DNA of 64,000 nucleotides from Chryseobacterium sp. C-71 (GCF_020911865.1 NZ_CP087131.1:62001-126000), one strand, 5' to 3'; shown: positions 42,338-51,505, counted from the first letter of the stretch. Notes: a model not told the origin generated them from the letters alone. A program made the numbers and translations.

Positions 42338-43502
42338 CGGAGGTTTAGATACCTCTTACTGTGCCAAATATTTGAGTGAAACACTTGGATATGAGGTATA
42401 TGCAGTCACTGTAAATACCGGAGGTTTTTCTAAAGAAGAGGAAAAAGAATTGGAGAAAAAAGCCTTTAATCTTGGGGTGAAAGAATACAGGTGCGTTGAT
42501 GCTCAGGAAGATTATTACGATTCTTGTGTGAAGTATTTGATCTTTGGGAATGTTTTGAAAAACAATACATATCCATTGTCGGTAAGTGCTGAACGTACAA
42601 TTCAGGCGCAGGAAATTGGAAAATTTGCGATTGAAATCGGGGCTGATGCGATCGCTCACGGAAGTACGGGTGCTGGAAATGATCAAGTTCGTTTCGATTT
42701 AATTTTTAAGGTCATGTGCCCGAATGTAGAAATTATTACGCCAATTCGTGATCTATCTTTATCCCGTGAAGAGGAAATTGAATTTTTGAAAGGCCATGGT
42801 TACGAAATGGAATTCCAAAAAGCACAATATTCAGTCAATAAAGGACTTTGGGGAACTTCAGTTGGTGGAAAAGAAACCTTGACTTCAAGAAATTATCTTC
42901 CTGAAGAAGCTTTTCCATCTCAGATTAAAGAAACTAAGCCTTCAGAACTGGAAATTGAATTCAAAAATGGTGAAGTTGTAGCGGTAAACGGTGAAAATTT
43001 TGAACACTCGGTTTACGCCATTCAAAAAATTGAAGAATTGGCTTCTGCTTATGGAATCGGTCGTGATATTCATGTTGGAGATACAATTGTTGGGATTAAA
43101 GGGAGAGTAGGTTTTGAAGCGGCAGCAGCTTCTGTCATCATCAAATCGCATCATTTACTGGAAAAACATACGCTCTCAAAATATCAGCAGATGATGAAAT
43201 CTCAATTGTCAGATTGGTATGGAAACTGGCTTCACGAGGCGCTTTTCTTAGATCCTGTGATGAGAAATATTGAGTCTTTCTTGGTAGATTCTCAAAAAAC
43301 GGTAAGTGGAAAAGTGTTTGTGACCCTTCATCCATATAGATTTATTTTAAACGGAATTGAATCTAAGCATGATCTAATGTCCGAAAAATTCGGAAGCTAT
43401 GGTGAAGCAAATAGAGCGTGGACAGGGGAAGATGTGAAAGGGTACACGAAAATCGTAAGCAATTCTTTAAATATATATCATCAGATTAATTCAGCATTAT
43501 AA
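42309..43502 (+). CDS. argG: Argininosuccinate synthase
   Basis: 397 residues. The ATP-pyrophosphatase loop AFSGGLDTSYC is at the N-terminus, with HGSTGAGNDQVRFD near 117 and the C-terminal SWYGNWLH-like segment DWYGNWLHEALFLDP. It joins citrulline and aspartate using ATP. It overlaps the GNAT gene by 29 bases and is followed by REP palindromes, then argC. In most bacteria argG and argH act on free citrulline; here the deacylation step by ArgE precedes it. Confidence 0.95.
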   Translation: MSKKVILAFSGGLDTSYCAKYLSETLGYEVYAVTVNTGGFSKEEEKELEKKAFNLGVKEYRCVDAQEDYYDSCVKYLIFGNVLKNNTYPLSVSAERTIQAQEIGKFAIEIGADAIAHGSTGAGNDQVRFDLIFKVMCPNVEIITPIRDLSLSREEEIEFLKGHGYEMEFQKAQYSVNKGLWGTSVGGKETLTSRNYLPEEAFPSQIKETKPSELEIEFKNGEVVAVNGENFEHSVYAIQKIEELASAYGIGRDIHVGDTIVGIKGRVGFEAAAASVIIKSHHLLEKHTLSKYQQMMKSQLSDWYGNWLHEALFLDPVMRNIESFLVDSQKTVSGKVFVTLHPYRFILNGIESKHDLMSEKFGSYGEANRAWTGEDVKGYTKIVSNSLNIYHQINSAL

Positions 43503-43620
43503 TGTAACCCGAAGGGTTCAATAAAAGTAGCCATAGGTGAAACCTATGGATCGAAAATCAATGTACCAATGAACCCGAAGGGTTCAACAATAATAACCAT
43601 AGGTGAAACCTGTGGCAACA
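43503..43620. repeat. REP palindrome cluster between argG and argC
   Basis: Two identical-type pairs without a transposase: AACCCGAAGGGTTC (43506-43519) with CCATAGGTGAAACCTATGG (43531-43549), and GAACCCGAAGGGTTC (43571-43585) with CCATAGGTGAAACCTGTGG (43597-43615). Spacing within a pair is about 11-12 bases. They match the elements around RAYT-1 and RAYT-2 in loop sequence. Confidence 0.88.
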
Positions 43621-43625
43621 TAAAA

Positions 43626-44591
43626 ATGAAAAAAAGAATAGGAATCATCGGTGCCAACGGATACGCAGGAAGCGAATTAGTTCGTCTGTTGGCTTTTCAT
43701 CCAAATGTGACTTTGAGTTTTTTATATAGTCGTTCAAATTCAGGAATAAAGATTTCACATTTGTACCCGGATTTAGCGACAGTTTGTGAAATGGTTTTAA
43801 CGGATCAGCCTGAAGATGTAGACATTTTGTTTTTATGTCTTCCTCACAAAGAAAGTCAAAATTGGCTGACTCAAAATAATGTAAAAGATGAAACGTTAGT
43901 GATCGATTTAGGAAATGATTTTCGTTTAGAGGGTAATTTAGGAAACAGAAATTTTATCTACGGTTTGCCTGAAATCAACAAAAAACAACTTTTAGGATCA
44001 AAAAGTATTGCAAATCCGGGATGTTTTGCGACTGCAATTCAATTGGCTTTACTTCCATTAGCTCAAAAAGGATTGTTGAATGAGGTTTACACAACTGGAA
44101 TTACAGGTTCAACAGGTGCCGGTCAGTCTTTGCAGCCAACGACGCATTTTACCTGGAGAAACGATAATATTTCGGCATATAAAACTTTGACACATCAGCA
44201 TGTAGATGAGATTTTACGGCAGTTAGTTTCTTTTAATACGAATGAAATTAGTCTGAATTTTGTTCCATGGAGAGGAGATTTTGCGAGAGGAATTTTTACG
44301 AGTTCCACGGTGAAAACAGATTTAGAACTTTCAGATATTCATCAATTGTTTAAGGATTTTTATGCAGATGAACCTTTTGTAAAGGTAAGTGAGAAAGCAA
44401 TTGATTTAAAGCAGGTTGTCAATACCAATCGCTGTGTGATTCATATAGAAAAGAGTGGAAATGTTGCAGTTATTCACTCAGCGATTGACAATTTGTTGAA
44501 AGGAGCTTCTGGGCAGGCAGTTCAAAACATGAATATTGCAATGGGGTGGGAAGAGAATTTAGGATTGAACTTAAAACCTATTGCATTTTAA
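43626..44591 (+). CDS. argC: N-acyl-gamma-glutamyl-phosphate reductase
   Basis: 321 residues from ATG 43626 (MKKRIGIIGANGYAG). A longer in-frame ATG at 43569 is rejected because it lies in REP sequence and its residues (from MNPKGS on) are translated palindrome. The NADPH loop GIIGANGYAGSELVRLL is at the start, and the catalytic Cys is in NPGCFATA; HVDEILRQL and PWRGDFARGIF follow. It reduces the acylglutamyl phosphate made by ArgB. Confidence 0.93.
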   Translation: MKKRIGIIGANGYAGSELVRLLAFHPNVTLSFLYSRSNSGIKISHLYPDLATVCEMVLTDQPEDVDILFLCLPHKESQNWLTQNNVKDETLVIDLGNDFRLEGNLGNRNFIYGLPEINKKQLLGSKSIANPGCFATAIQLALLPLAQKGLLNEVYTTGITGSTGAGQSLQPTTHFTWRNDNISAYKTLTHQHVDEILRQLVSFNTNEISLNFVPWRGDFARGIFTSSTVKTDLELSDIHQLFKDFYADEPFVKVSEKAIDLKQVVNTNRCVIHIEKSGNVAVIHSAIDNLLKGASGQAVQNMNIAMGWEENLGLNLKPIAF

Positions 44592-44864
44592 AACGGACAA
44601 TAATCCGACTTAGGAAAATGAAGCGTTAAGAAAATTGAAATTTAATCCGTTAAAAAATTCCCACTGTTTGAGCACGAGACAAATTCTCAATCAAAAAACA
44701 AGTATCCAATTCGTGTGAGTTTTTGGGGTTTTAGGATTAAATTTTAATTTTTAGCAGAATTTTCCAGTCTTGAATTTTTGTTTCTTTTGTTTCAAGACAA
44801 AAGAAAAATTAAAAAAGAATTTGTAGATCATTCATCTAAAATCAATTATCATTTATAAATAGAC
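44592..44864. other. Gap argC-argD occupied by a dispersed repeat
   Basis: 273 bases, of which 44601-44822 is repeat copy A (described separately). The last 40 bases are AT-rich with no visible promoter. Confidence 0.6.
44601..44822. repeat. Long dispersed repeat, copy A
   Basis: Shares with 49302-49556 the series GACTTAGGAAA, GCGTTAAGAAA, CCGTTAAAAAATT, CCACTGT, and a 3' block ending TCTTGAATTTTTGTTTCTTT with TTCAAGACAAAAGAA. The 3' block can fold as a hairpin (GTCTTGAA with TTCAAGAC). It lies between argC and argD. Confidence 0.8.
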
Positions 44865-46004
44865 ATGAATTTATTCAACGTATATCCATTATTCAATATA
44901 AATCCGGTAAAAGCTCAGGGATCATTTCTTTGGGACGATAAAGGAGAAAAATATCTTGATTTTTACGGAGGTCACGCGGTAATTTCTATCGGTCATAACC
45001 ATCCGCATTATCAAACTCAATTAAAAAACCAGTTAGATAAAATATCTTTCTATTCAAACTCTGTTCAGAATGAATTGCAAACTGAATTGGCTGAAAAATT
45101 AGGAAAACTGTCAGGCTTGGAAGATTACAATTTATTTTTGTGTAATTCAGGAGCTGAAGCAAATGAAAATGCTTTAAAACTGGCCTCTTTTCACAACGGG
45201 AAAAGCAAAGTATTGTATTTTTCAGGTTCGTTTCACGGCAGAACTTCGGCGGCAGTTTCCGTGACGGATAACCCGAAAATTGTAGCTCCGGTAAATTATG
45301 ACGAAAGATTCATCAAATCTGAATGGAATAATATCGAACAGCTTGAAACGGTTTTTGAAAAACAAGGAAGTGAAATTTCATCGGTAATCATTGAAGGAAT
45401 TCAGGGAGTTGGCGGAATTATGATTCCAACAGTTGAATTTCTAAGCAAAATCAAAGAATTATGCAAAAAATACAATGCTGTTTTGATTTTGGATGAAGTT
45501 CAGTCAGGATACGGAAGAAGCGGATATTTCTTTGCTCATCAGGAATTTGGAATTGAAGCTGATATCATCACAACGGCCAAAGGAATGGGAAACGGCTTTC
45601 CAATCGGAGGAGTATTGATCCATCCAAAATTTCATGCAAGCAATGGTTTGCTAGGGACAACTTTTGGCGGAAATCACTTAGCTTGTGTAGCTGCGATCGC
45701 TGTGTTAGACGTTATCAAAGATGAAAATCTTATCGAAAATACTCAGGAAATGGGCGCTTATATTGAAAACGAAATTAAAGATTTTCCACATATTAAAACC
45801 ATCCGAAGGAAAGGTTTGATGATTGGGATTGAACTCGACAGGGATTGCTCGGAAGTGAGGAATAACCTGTTGTACAATCACCATATTTTCACAGGAAACT
45901 CCAATGATAAGGCTGTATTGAGGATTCTTCCGGCGCTTAACATTAAAAAAGAAGAAACAGATATTTTTATTAATGCCTTGAAAGAAGTATTGGAGAATAT
46001 TTAG
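44865..46004 (+). CDS. argD: Acetylornithine/succinylornithine aminotransferase
   Basis: 379 residues, class III PLP enzyme. LILDEVQSGYGRSG and the PLP-lysine site TTAKGMGNGFPIGG are clear, and FYGGHAVISIGHNHP is at the N-terminus. It converts N-acyl-glutamate semialdehyde to N-acylornithine with glutamate. In the operon it lies between argC and argF', each side bordered by a repeat-filled gap. Confidence 0.93.
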   Translation: MNLFNVYPLFNINPVKAQGSFLWDDKGEKYLDFYGGHAVISIGHNHPHYQTQLKNQLDKISFYSNSVQNELQTELAEKLGKLSGLEDYNLFLCNSGAEANENALKLASFHNGKSKVLYFSGSFHGRTSAAVSVTDNPKIVAPVNYDERFIKSEWNNIEQLETVFEKQGSEISSVIIEGIQGVGGIMIPTVEFLSKIKELCKKYNAVLILDEVQSGYGRSGYFFAHQEFGIEADIITTAKGMGNGFPIGGVLIHPKFHASNGLLGTTFGGNHLACVAAIAVLDVIKDENLIENTQEMGAYIENEIKDFPHIKTIRRKGLMIGIELDRDCSEVRNNLLYNHHIFTGNSNDKAVLRILPALNIKKEETDIFINALKEVLENI

Positions 46005-46290
46005 AATGTGAAAATTCTGCGGTCTGTCATTCTGACGAAGGAAGAATCTATTAATATGATAAAAAAGAGATTCTTCACTACACTTTGTTTCGTTCAGAAT
46101 GATAAACACAATTTTCAATTGCTGAGTGAAACGCCCATGCGAACGAAAATGTTTTCAAGTTTAATTAAAAAAAAACTTTGCGACCATAGCGTTAAAAACT
46201 CAACATAATATGTAAGATAAAAAATCTTTAAAATCAATTCAAAATGAAATGGATATTCCATTTGTCCATTGAAAAAATAAAAATTTTCAA
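46005..46290. other. Gap argD-argF' with an inverted repeat
   Basis: 286 bases. Positions 46027-46102 are an inverted repeat of a type widespread in this group. Otherwise AT-rich. No ORF beyond the translated repeat. Confidence 0.6.
46027..46102. repeat. Inverted repeat TCATTCTGACGAAGGAAGAATCT family
   Basis: Arm 1 at 46027-46049 pairs with arm 2 at 46068-46102 (AGATTCTTCA...TTCAGAATGA) apart from extra bases in arm 2. Both arms carry AGATTCTTC/CATTCTGA motifs. Position between argD and argF'. Confidence 0.75.
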
Positions 46291-47247
46291 ATGAAAAAAT
46301 TCACCTCTGTAAGCGATGTTGAAAACTTACAGGAAATTATAAAAAAAACGTTACAAATTAAAGAAAATCCTCTTTCTGAAACCGAAAAAGGAAAAGGAAA
46401 AACAATCGGACTTGTGTTTTTAAATTCAAGTTTGAGAACTCGTTTGAGCAGTCAGATTGCAGCGCAAAATTTAGGTTTAAATGTTTTAACTTTAAATGCA
46501 GCTCAGGAAGCATGGAATCTGGAATTCGCAGACGGAGCCGTAATGAACGGTGATACTGTTGAACATATCAAAGATGCCATTGAAGTCTTAAATCAATATT
46601 GTGACATCATCGCAGTGCGTTGTTTTGCAGGAATGAAAAGCAAGGAAGATGATGTGAATGAAAGTATTTTAAGCCAGTTCGAGCAACATGCAAAAGTTCC
46701 CATTATTTCATTGGAGTCGGCTACACGTCACCCTTTGCAAAGTTTGGCAGATTGTATCACGATTACTGAAAACTGGAAAAAAGAACATAAGCCGAAAGTG
46801 GTGCTGACTTGGGCACCTCACATCAAACCGATTGCTCATGCGGTAGGAAATTCTTTCGCAGAATGGATGCAGGAAATGGATGTTGAATTGGTGATTGCGA
46901 ATCCGGAAGGTTATGATTTGGATGAAAATTTTACAAAAGATGTGAAAGTAATCCATAATCAGGATGAAGCGTTGAAAGATGCAGATTTTATTTATGTAAA
47001 AAACTGGTCGTCTTTTGATGATTATGCAGCAATGCCTGAAGTGAAAGAAAACTGGATGCTGACGAATGAAAAACTTGAAAATACCAACCACGCAAAAGTA
47101 ATGCACTGTCTTCCGGTTCGTCGAAATGTAGAATTGAGTGACGAGGTAATGGATGGCGAAAATTCTATTATTTACCAACAGGCAAAGAACCGAATTTTCT
47201 CTGCTCAGGCAGTTTTCTCTGAAATTTTGGATGAATTGAATTCTTAA
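46291..47247 (+). CDS. argF': N-succinylornithine (or N-acylornithine) carbamoyltransferase
   Basis: 318 residues. The carbamoyl-phosphate loop is SSLRTRLS (residues 46-53), with ATRHPLQSLAD (HPLQ) and MHCLPVRR. It aligns closely to the Bacteroides fragilis enzyme (MKKFT start, same length), not to ordinary ArgF. The specificity residue, Pro90 in the succinyl enzyme and Glu92 in the Xanthomonas acetyl enzyme, is Val90 (NGDTVEH). Small non-acidic residues here favour succinylornithine in published mutagenesis as I recall it. It forms N-acylcitrulline, next cleaved by ArgE. Confidence 0.9.
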   Translation: MKKFTSVSDVENLQEIIKKTLQIKENPLSETEKGKGKTIGLVFLNSSLRTRLSSQIAAQNLGLNVLTLNAAQEAWNLEFADGAVMNGDTVEHIKDAIEVLNQYCDIIAVRCFAGMKSKEDDVNESILSQFEQHAKVPIISLESATRHPLQSLADCITITENWKKEHKPKVVLTWAPHIKPIAHAVGNSFAEWMQEMDVELVIANPEGYDLDENFTKDVKVIHNQDEALKDADFIYVKNWSSFDDYAAMPEVKENWMLTNEKLENTNHAKVMHCLPVRRNVELSDEVMDGENSIIYQQAKNRIFSAQAVFSEILDELNS

Positions 47248-47255
47248 TAATAACT

Positions 47256-47346
47256 AAACCTCATAGGTTTTTAAAACCTATGAGGTTTCATGAGTTTAAT
47301 TTACAATAAAATCAAACCTAACGGGTTTTTAAAACCCGTTAGGTTT
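47256..47346. repeat. Two perfect palindromes with a TTTTTAAAA core between argF' and argB
   Basis: Palindromes at 47256-47288 (arms AAACCTCATAGGTTT / AAACCTATGAGGTTT) and 47314-47346 (arms AAACCTAACGGGTTT / AAACCCGTTAGGTTT). A shorter one, AAACCTTGTCAAGGTTTT, lies at 47355-47372. The arms differ between copies but pair perfectly, so pairing rather than sequence is kept. Confidence 0.85.
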
Positions 47347-47405
47347 ACAATCGCAAACCTTGTCAAGGTTTTAAGTCTTTACAAGGTTCTCAAAAAAGGT
47401 TTGCA

Positions 47406-48200
47406 ATGAAAGAAAAATTATACATCATAAAGATTGGCGGCGCATTAATCGATGATGAGGAATTATTGGATGGATTTCTGGAGCAGTTTTCTGATATTCA
47501 GGAAAAGAAAATTCTGGTTCATGGCGGCGGAAAATTAGCAACCACCTTAGCTTATAAACTGGGCGTTGAACAAAAAATGATTAACGGACGAAGAATCACA
47601 GATAAAGATACCTTGGATATTGTAGCGATGGTGTATGCGGGAGGTATCAATAAAAACATTGTGGCAAAACTTCAGCAGAAAAAATGCAAAGCAATAGGGT
47701 TTTCTGGCGCTGATGCCAATCTAATTAAAGCCAAAAAAAGAGAACATGCAGAAATAGATTTTGGATTTGTGGGAGATATTGAGAAGAAAAGCGTGAACAG
47801 GAAATTAATCTCAAAATTAATTAAACTTAAACTTGTTCCCGTATTTTCGGCAATCACACATGACAAAAAAGGAAATCTTTTCAATACCAATGCAGATACG
47901 ATTGCTTCGGTGATTGCTCAGGCCTTATCAATAAAATATAATGTTGAATTATTATATTGTTTCGATAAAGAAGGGGTTTTGGAAGATGTAAATAATTCTG
48001 AATCTGTGATAAAAAATATTTCTGAAGAAGAGTTTTCAACCTTAAAAGAGGAAGGGAAACTTCATAAAGGAATTTTACCCAAGTTGGAAAACGCTCTTGG
48101 AGCAGTAAAAAATAATGTAAATAAGGTATTCTTAATTAAAGAAACCGAACTGAAAAACCACATAGAAAACCATCATGCAGGAACTGAAATCTGTTTATAG
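47406..48200 (+). CDS. argB: N-acylglutamate kinase
   Basis: 264 residues, amino-acid kinase fold. KIGGALIDDEE at the start, VHGGGKLATTLA (phosphate loop) and GGINKNIVAKLQ fit ArgB. FNTNADTIASVIAQAL is the conserved ADP/Mg block. It phosphorylates N-acetyl- or N-succinylglutamate; no regulatory N-terminal extension for arginine feedback is present. It overlaps argE by 26 bases. Confidence 0.92.
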   Translation: MKEKLYIIKIGGALIDDEELLDGFLEQFSDIQEKKILVHGGGKLATTLAYKLGVEQKMINGRRITDKDTLDIVAMVYAGGINKNIVAKLQQKKCKAIGFSGADANLIKAKKREHAEIDFGFVGDIEKKSVNRKLISKLIKLKLVPVFSAITHDKKGNLFNTNADTIASVIAQALSIKYNVELLYCFDKEGVLEDVNNSESVIKNISEEEFSTLKEEGKLHKGILPKLENALGAVKNNVNKVFLIKETELKNHIENHHAGTEICL

Positions 48201-49293
48201 TAAAGAAGAATTACTGAATAACGCAGTGGATTTGCTGAAAAAACTGATTGAAATTCCGTCATTCAGCAAAGATGAATTTAATACATCTGTGGAAATTGAA
48301 AATTTTTTCAAAAAACAGCAAATTCCTACAAAACGTTTTAAAAATAACATCTGGGCGGTGAACAAAAATTTTGATGTTTTCAAACCGTCGATTTTGTTGA
48401 ATACGCATCACGACACCGTAAAGCCAAATAAAGCTTACACTTTAGATCCTTTTTTAGCGATTGAAGAGAATGGAAAACTGTTCGGATTGGGAAGTAATGA
48501 TGCTGGAGCTTCTCTGGTTTCGATGGCTCAGGTTTTTTTACATTTTTATGATAAAGAAGATTTAAAATATAATTTAGTGATTGCTTTGACGGCTGAGGAG
48601 GAGATTTCAGGATTTGACGGAATTGAAGCTTTATTTCCTCAGCTACCAAATATCGCGCTTGCCATTGTAGGAGAACCAACGCAGATGAATCTGGCAATTG
48701 CGGAAAAAGGATTATTGGTTATTGATGGTGAAATGAAAGGCACTCCTTCTCACGCCGCTCATCCGAATGATGATAATTCGATTGTAAAATGTATGGAAGA
48801 TTTGCAGCAAATTTTAAGCTTTAAATTTCCAAAGGTTTCAGATTATTTGGGTGAAGTTAAAGTGACTTTGTCGGGAATTCATGCGGGAGTTCAGCATAAT
48901 GTAGTTCCGGAATCTTGTACCTTTACTTTAGATGTGAGAGTTACGGATGAATATTCTAATGAAGAAGCGTTTGAAATCATCCAGTCGCAGATGAAATCAA
49001 GGTTAACAGCGAGGTCTTTCAGGCTAAATTCTTCAAAAATTGAAATGGATCATCCATTTGTACAGGCAGGTCTGGAAATCGGCAGGACAACTTACGGTTC
49101 GCCCACATCGTCCGATCAGGCGATTATTCCATGTACATCTGTAAAGCTCGGTCCCGGAGATAGCACACGCTCTCACACCGCAGATGAATTTATTTTCATT
49201 GAAGAAATTGCGGAAGGAATTGAGATTTACATCAAAATTTTGGAGAAGGTTTTATTGGCTGGAAGCTGGATGGCGGATGATGGAAGTCTATGA
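48175..49293 (+). CDS. argE: M20 family N-acylcitrulline/N-acylornithine deacylase
   Basis: 372 residues, M20 metallopeptidase with dinuclear zinc site: LLNTHHDTVKP, GLGSNDAGASL, the general-base pair in LTAEEEISG, and GDSTRSHTADEF near the C-terminus. The dimerisation (lid) domain is in the middle. In a succinylcitrulline pathway it removes the acyl group from N-acylcitrulline. It begins 26 bases inside argB. The C-terminal AGSWMADDGSL runs into repeat sequence, so the last residues may have been altered. Confidence 0.85.
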   Translation: MQELKSVYSKEELLNNAVDLLKKLIEIPSFSKDEFNTSVEIENFFKKQQIPTKRFKNNIWAVNKNFDVFKPSILLNTHHDTVKPNKAYTLDPFLAIEENGKLFGLGSNDAGASLVSMAQVFLHFYDKEDLKYNLVIALTAEEEISGFDGIEALFPQLPNIALAIVGEPTQMNLAIAEKGLLVIDGEMKGTPSHAAHPNDDNSIVKCMEDLQQILSFKFPKVSDYLGEVKVTLSGIHAGVQHNVVPESCTFTLDVRVTDEYSNEEAFEIIQSQMKSRLTARSFRLNSSKIEMDHPFVQAGLEIGRTTYGSPTSSDQAIIPCTSVKLGPGDSTRSHTADEFIFIEEIAEGIEIYIKILEKVLLAGSWMADDGSL

Positions 49294-49301
49294 AGTCTGC
49301 G

Positions 49302-49556
49302 AATAATGACTTAGGAAACGGAGGCGTTAAGAAATTTTATATTATTTCCGTTAAAAAATTTCCACTGTCTGAGTGGCGGCAAAAAATAATCTAATTATTT
49401 CAAATAATACTTCCCGCCCGAGTTTTGGAAATTTTAGGAGATAATCTAAAATTTTAGCCGGAGTTTCCAAGTCTTGAATTTTTGTTTCTTTTGTTTGACT
49501 TCGTCGAATCTTCGATTTCAAGACAAAAGAAATTTTTAAAATAAAAAAAGAATTTT
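49302..49556. repeat. Long dispersed repeat, copy B
   Basis: Same order of blocks as 44601-44822 (GACTTAGGAAA, GCGTTAAGAAA, CCGTTAAAAAATT, CCACTGT, GAATTTTTGTTTCTTTTGTTT, TTCAAGACAAAAGAA), plus a 20-base segment inserted in the loop of the terminal hairpin (GACTTCGTCGAATCTTCGAT). It fills the gap between argE and argH and abuts the argH start. Confidence 0.8.
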
Positions 49557-50861
49557 ATGAAAAAAATATGGCAAAAAGACGATAATGCCACCAATATATT
49601 AGTCAACAAATTTACAGTCGGGAAAGATCTTGACTTTGATGAGCGTCTAGCAAAATACGATGTCAAAGGCTCGATGGCGCACTGTAAAATGTTGGCAGAA
49701 GTTGGAATTATTTCCAATGAAGAATCAAAGCAGATGTTGTCTGTTTTGGAGGGAATTTTGAAAGATATTGAAAACGGAACTTTTGAAATCGATAAAAATG
49801 CGGAAGATATTCATTCGCAAGTTGAGTCTATCTTAATTGAAAAATTAGGCGATACAGGAAAGAAAATTCACACCGCTCGTTCAAGAAATGATCAGGTTTT
49901 GTTGGATATTAAACTGTATTTACTGGACGAAATCCGTGAGATTACAACTTTGACAGATGAATTTTTTCAAATATTAATCAAATTGGCAGATCAGCATAAA
50001 AATGTGCTTCTTCCTGGATATACGCATTTGCAAATTGCTATGCCTTCATCTTTTGGATTATGGTTTGGAGCTTATGCTGAAGCATTGTTAGATGATATTG
50101 AAATGTTGTTTTCAGTAAAAAATATCATTAATAAAAATCCACTAGGTTCTGCGGCAGGTTACGGTTCGTCTTTCCCGATTGACCGTGAGAGTACGACCTA
50201 TAATTTAGGTTTTCAATCGATGAATTATAACTCGGTGTATGCTCAAATGACACGAGGAAAATCAGAGAAAATGTTGTCGATGGCAATGGCAACTTTGGCA
50301 GGAACGCTGGGGAAATTCGCCTATGATGTTTGTCTGTATTTAAGCCAGAACTTTGATTTTATAAGCTTTCCAAAAGAATTTACAACGGGAAGCAGCATTA
50401 TGCCTCACAAGAAAAATCCGGATATTTTTGAGTTGGTTCGTGCACGATGCAACAGAATTCAATCGTTGCCGAATGAGTTTATTTTGTTGACTAATAACCT
50501 TCCTTCAGGCTATCACCGAGATATGCAGTTGACGAAAGAAATTCTTTTTCCAGCAATCGATTCCTTGAGAGAATGTCTTGAAATTTTAAGCTATACATTG
50601 TCGAATATTCAGGTGAAGGATGGAATTTTGGAAGATGAAAAGTACAAATATCTTTTCAGTGTAGAGAAGATCAATGAAGAAGTGAAAAACGGAAGCTCAT
50701 TCCGTGATGCGTATGTAAAAGTGGGGCAGGAGATTGAAAATAATGAGTTTGATTTTGAAATAGGAAATCTAAACCATACTCATGAAGGAAGTATTGGGAA
50801 TCTTTGTTTGGATAGAATTGAATATCAGTTTAGTAAATTGAAAAAAAAGTTGTTGGGTTGA
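49557..50861 (+). CDS. argH: Argininosuccinate lyase
   Basis: 434 residues of the fumarase/ASL superfamily. TARSRNDQVLLD (residues 102-113) and the signature GSSIMPHKKNPD near 280-291 are present, and the catalytic His in PGYTHLQ. It splits argininosuccinate into arginine and fumarate and is the last step. The operon ends here with a large inverted repeat. Confidence 0.95.
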   Translation: MKKIWQKDDNATNILVNKFTVGKDLDFDERLAKYDVKGSMAHCKMLAEVGIISNEESKQMLSVLEGILKDIENGTFEIDKNAEDIHSQVESILIEKLGDTGKKIHTARSRNDQVLLDIKLYLLDEIREITTLTDEFFQILIKLADQHKNVLLPGYTHLQIAMPSSFGLWFGAYAEALLDDIEMLFSVKNIINKNPLGSAAGYGSSFPIDRESTTYNLGFQSMNYNSVYAQMTRGKSEKMLSMAMATLAGTLGKFAYDVCLYLSQNFDFISFPKEFTTGSSIMPHKKNPDIFELVRARCNRIQSLPNEFILLTNNLPSGYHRDMQLTKEILFPAIDSLRECLEILSYTLSNIQVKDGILEDEKYKYLFSVEKINEEVKNGSSFRDAYVKVGQEIENNEFDFEIGNLNHTHEGSIGNLCLDRIEYQFSKLKKKLLG

Positions 50862-50884
50862 TATTTTAAATTTAAAACTTTCTT

Positions 50885-50983
50885 AGATGCTTCGACGGAG
50901 CTCAGCATGACATCTCTAATACTATCTGTTTTTATTAGCGATTTATTTGTAGCAGTGTCATGCTGAGCGTAGTCGAAGCATCT
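50885..50983. terminator. Large inverted repeat between convergent argH and lrp genes
   Basis: Arms 50885-50912 (AGATGCTTCGACGGAGCTCA...) and 50956-50983 (complement) pair over 28 bases with few mismatches around a 43-base loop. It lies between the convergent argH and Lrp genes and probably ends both transcripts. The GATGCTTCGAC/CTCAGCATGACA arms match a dispersed family of the group. Confidence 0.7.
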
Positions 50984-51023
50984 TTAAAATCATTAAGCTA
51001 AATGTTTTGATTTAAACGAAAAA

Positions 51024-51485
51024 CTATCCCAAATCAATCTTAAACTTAGTCGACTTTTTCACCTCATGAAGCACGATAGAACTGTGATATTGCCCAATAC
51101 TGGGAATATTTGAAATCACATTAACCGTAAAATCATTATAAGAATTAATATCTTTTGCAATAATTTTCAGCATATAATCATATTCACCGGAAAGACTAAT
51201 GATTTCCTGAACTTCATCATGTTGCATGATGTTTTTTTCGAACGTTTCCAGAACTTTTTTAGATTGCTCTTTGAGACGGACGTTGCAGTAAACGACAATA
51301 TTTAAACCCAGTTTTTCACGGTTTAGAAGACCGACATATTTCTCAATAATTCCCTGTTTCTCCAACTGTTTGATACGCTCATAGGTTGGAGTAAAGGTTA
51401 AACCTATTTTCTCTGAAATTTCTTTTACCGAGAAAGTAGAATCTTCCTGAATTATGCTGAGAATCATCCTGTCTTTTGCGTCCAT
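51024..51485 (-). CDS. Lrp/AsnC-family transcriptional regulator
   Basis: 153 residues. The N-terminal winged HTH (DAKDRMILSIIQEDSTFSVKEI... FTPTYERIKQLEKQGIIE) is followed by the RAM ligand domain (GEYDYMLKIIAKDINSYNDFTV). The start is the ATG at 51485. It is divergent from pyrB (about 240 bases) and convergent to argH, so it may regulate either; amino-acid sensing by the RAM domain fits arginine or branched-chain effectors. Confidence 0.9.
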   Translation of the reverse strand: MDAKDRMILSIIQEDSTFSVKEISEKIGLTFTPTYERIKQLEKQGIIEKYVGLLNREKLGLNIVVYCNVRLKEQSKKVLETFEKNIMQHDEVQEIISLSGEYDYMLKIIAKDINSYNDFTVNVISNIPSIGQYHSSIVLHEVKKSTKFKIDLG

Positions 51486-51505
51486 AAACTGTATTTGAAT
51501 TCTAA

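Noticed and set aside
46008..46208. ORF of 66 codons after argD
   Set aside because: It is a translation of the inverted repeat and adjoining AT-rich sequence.
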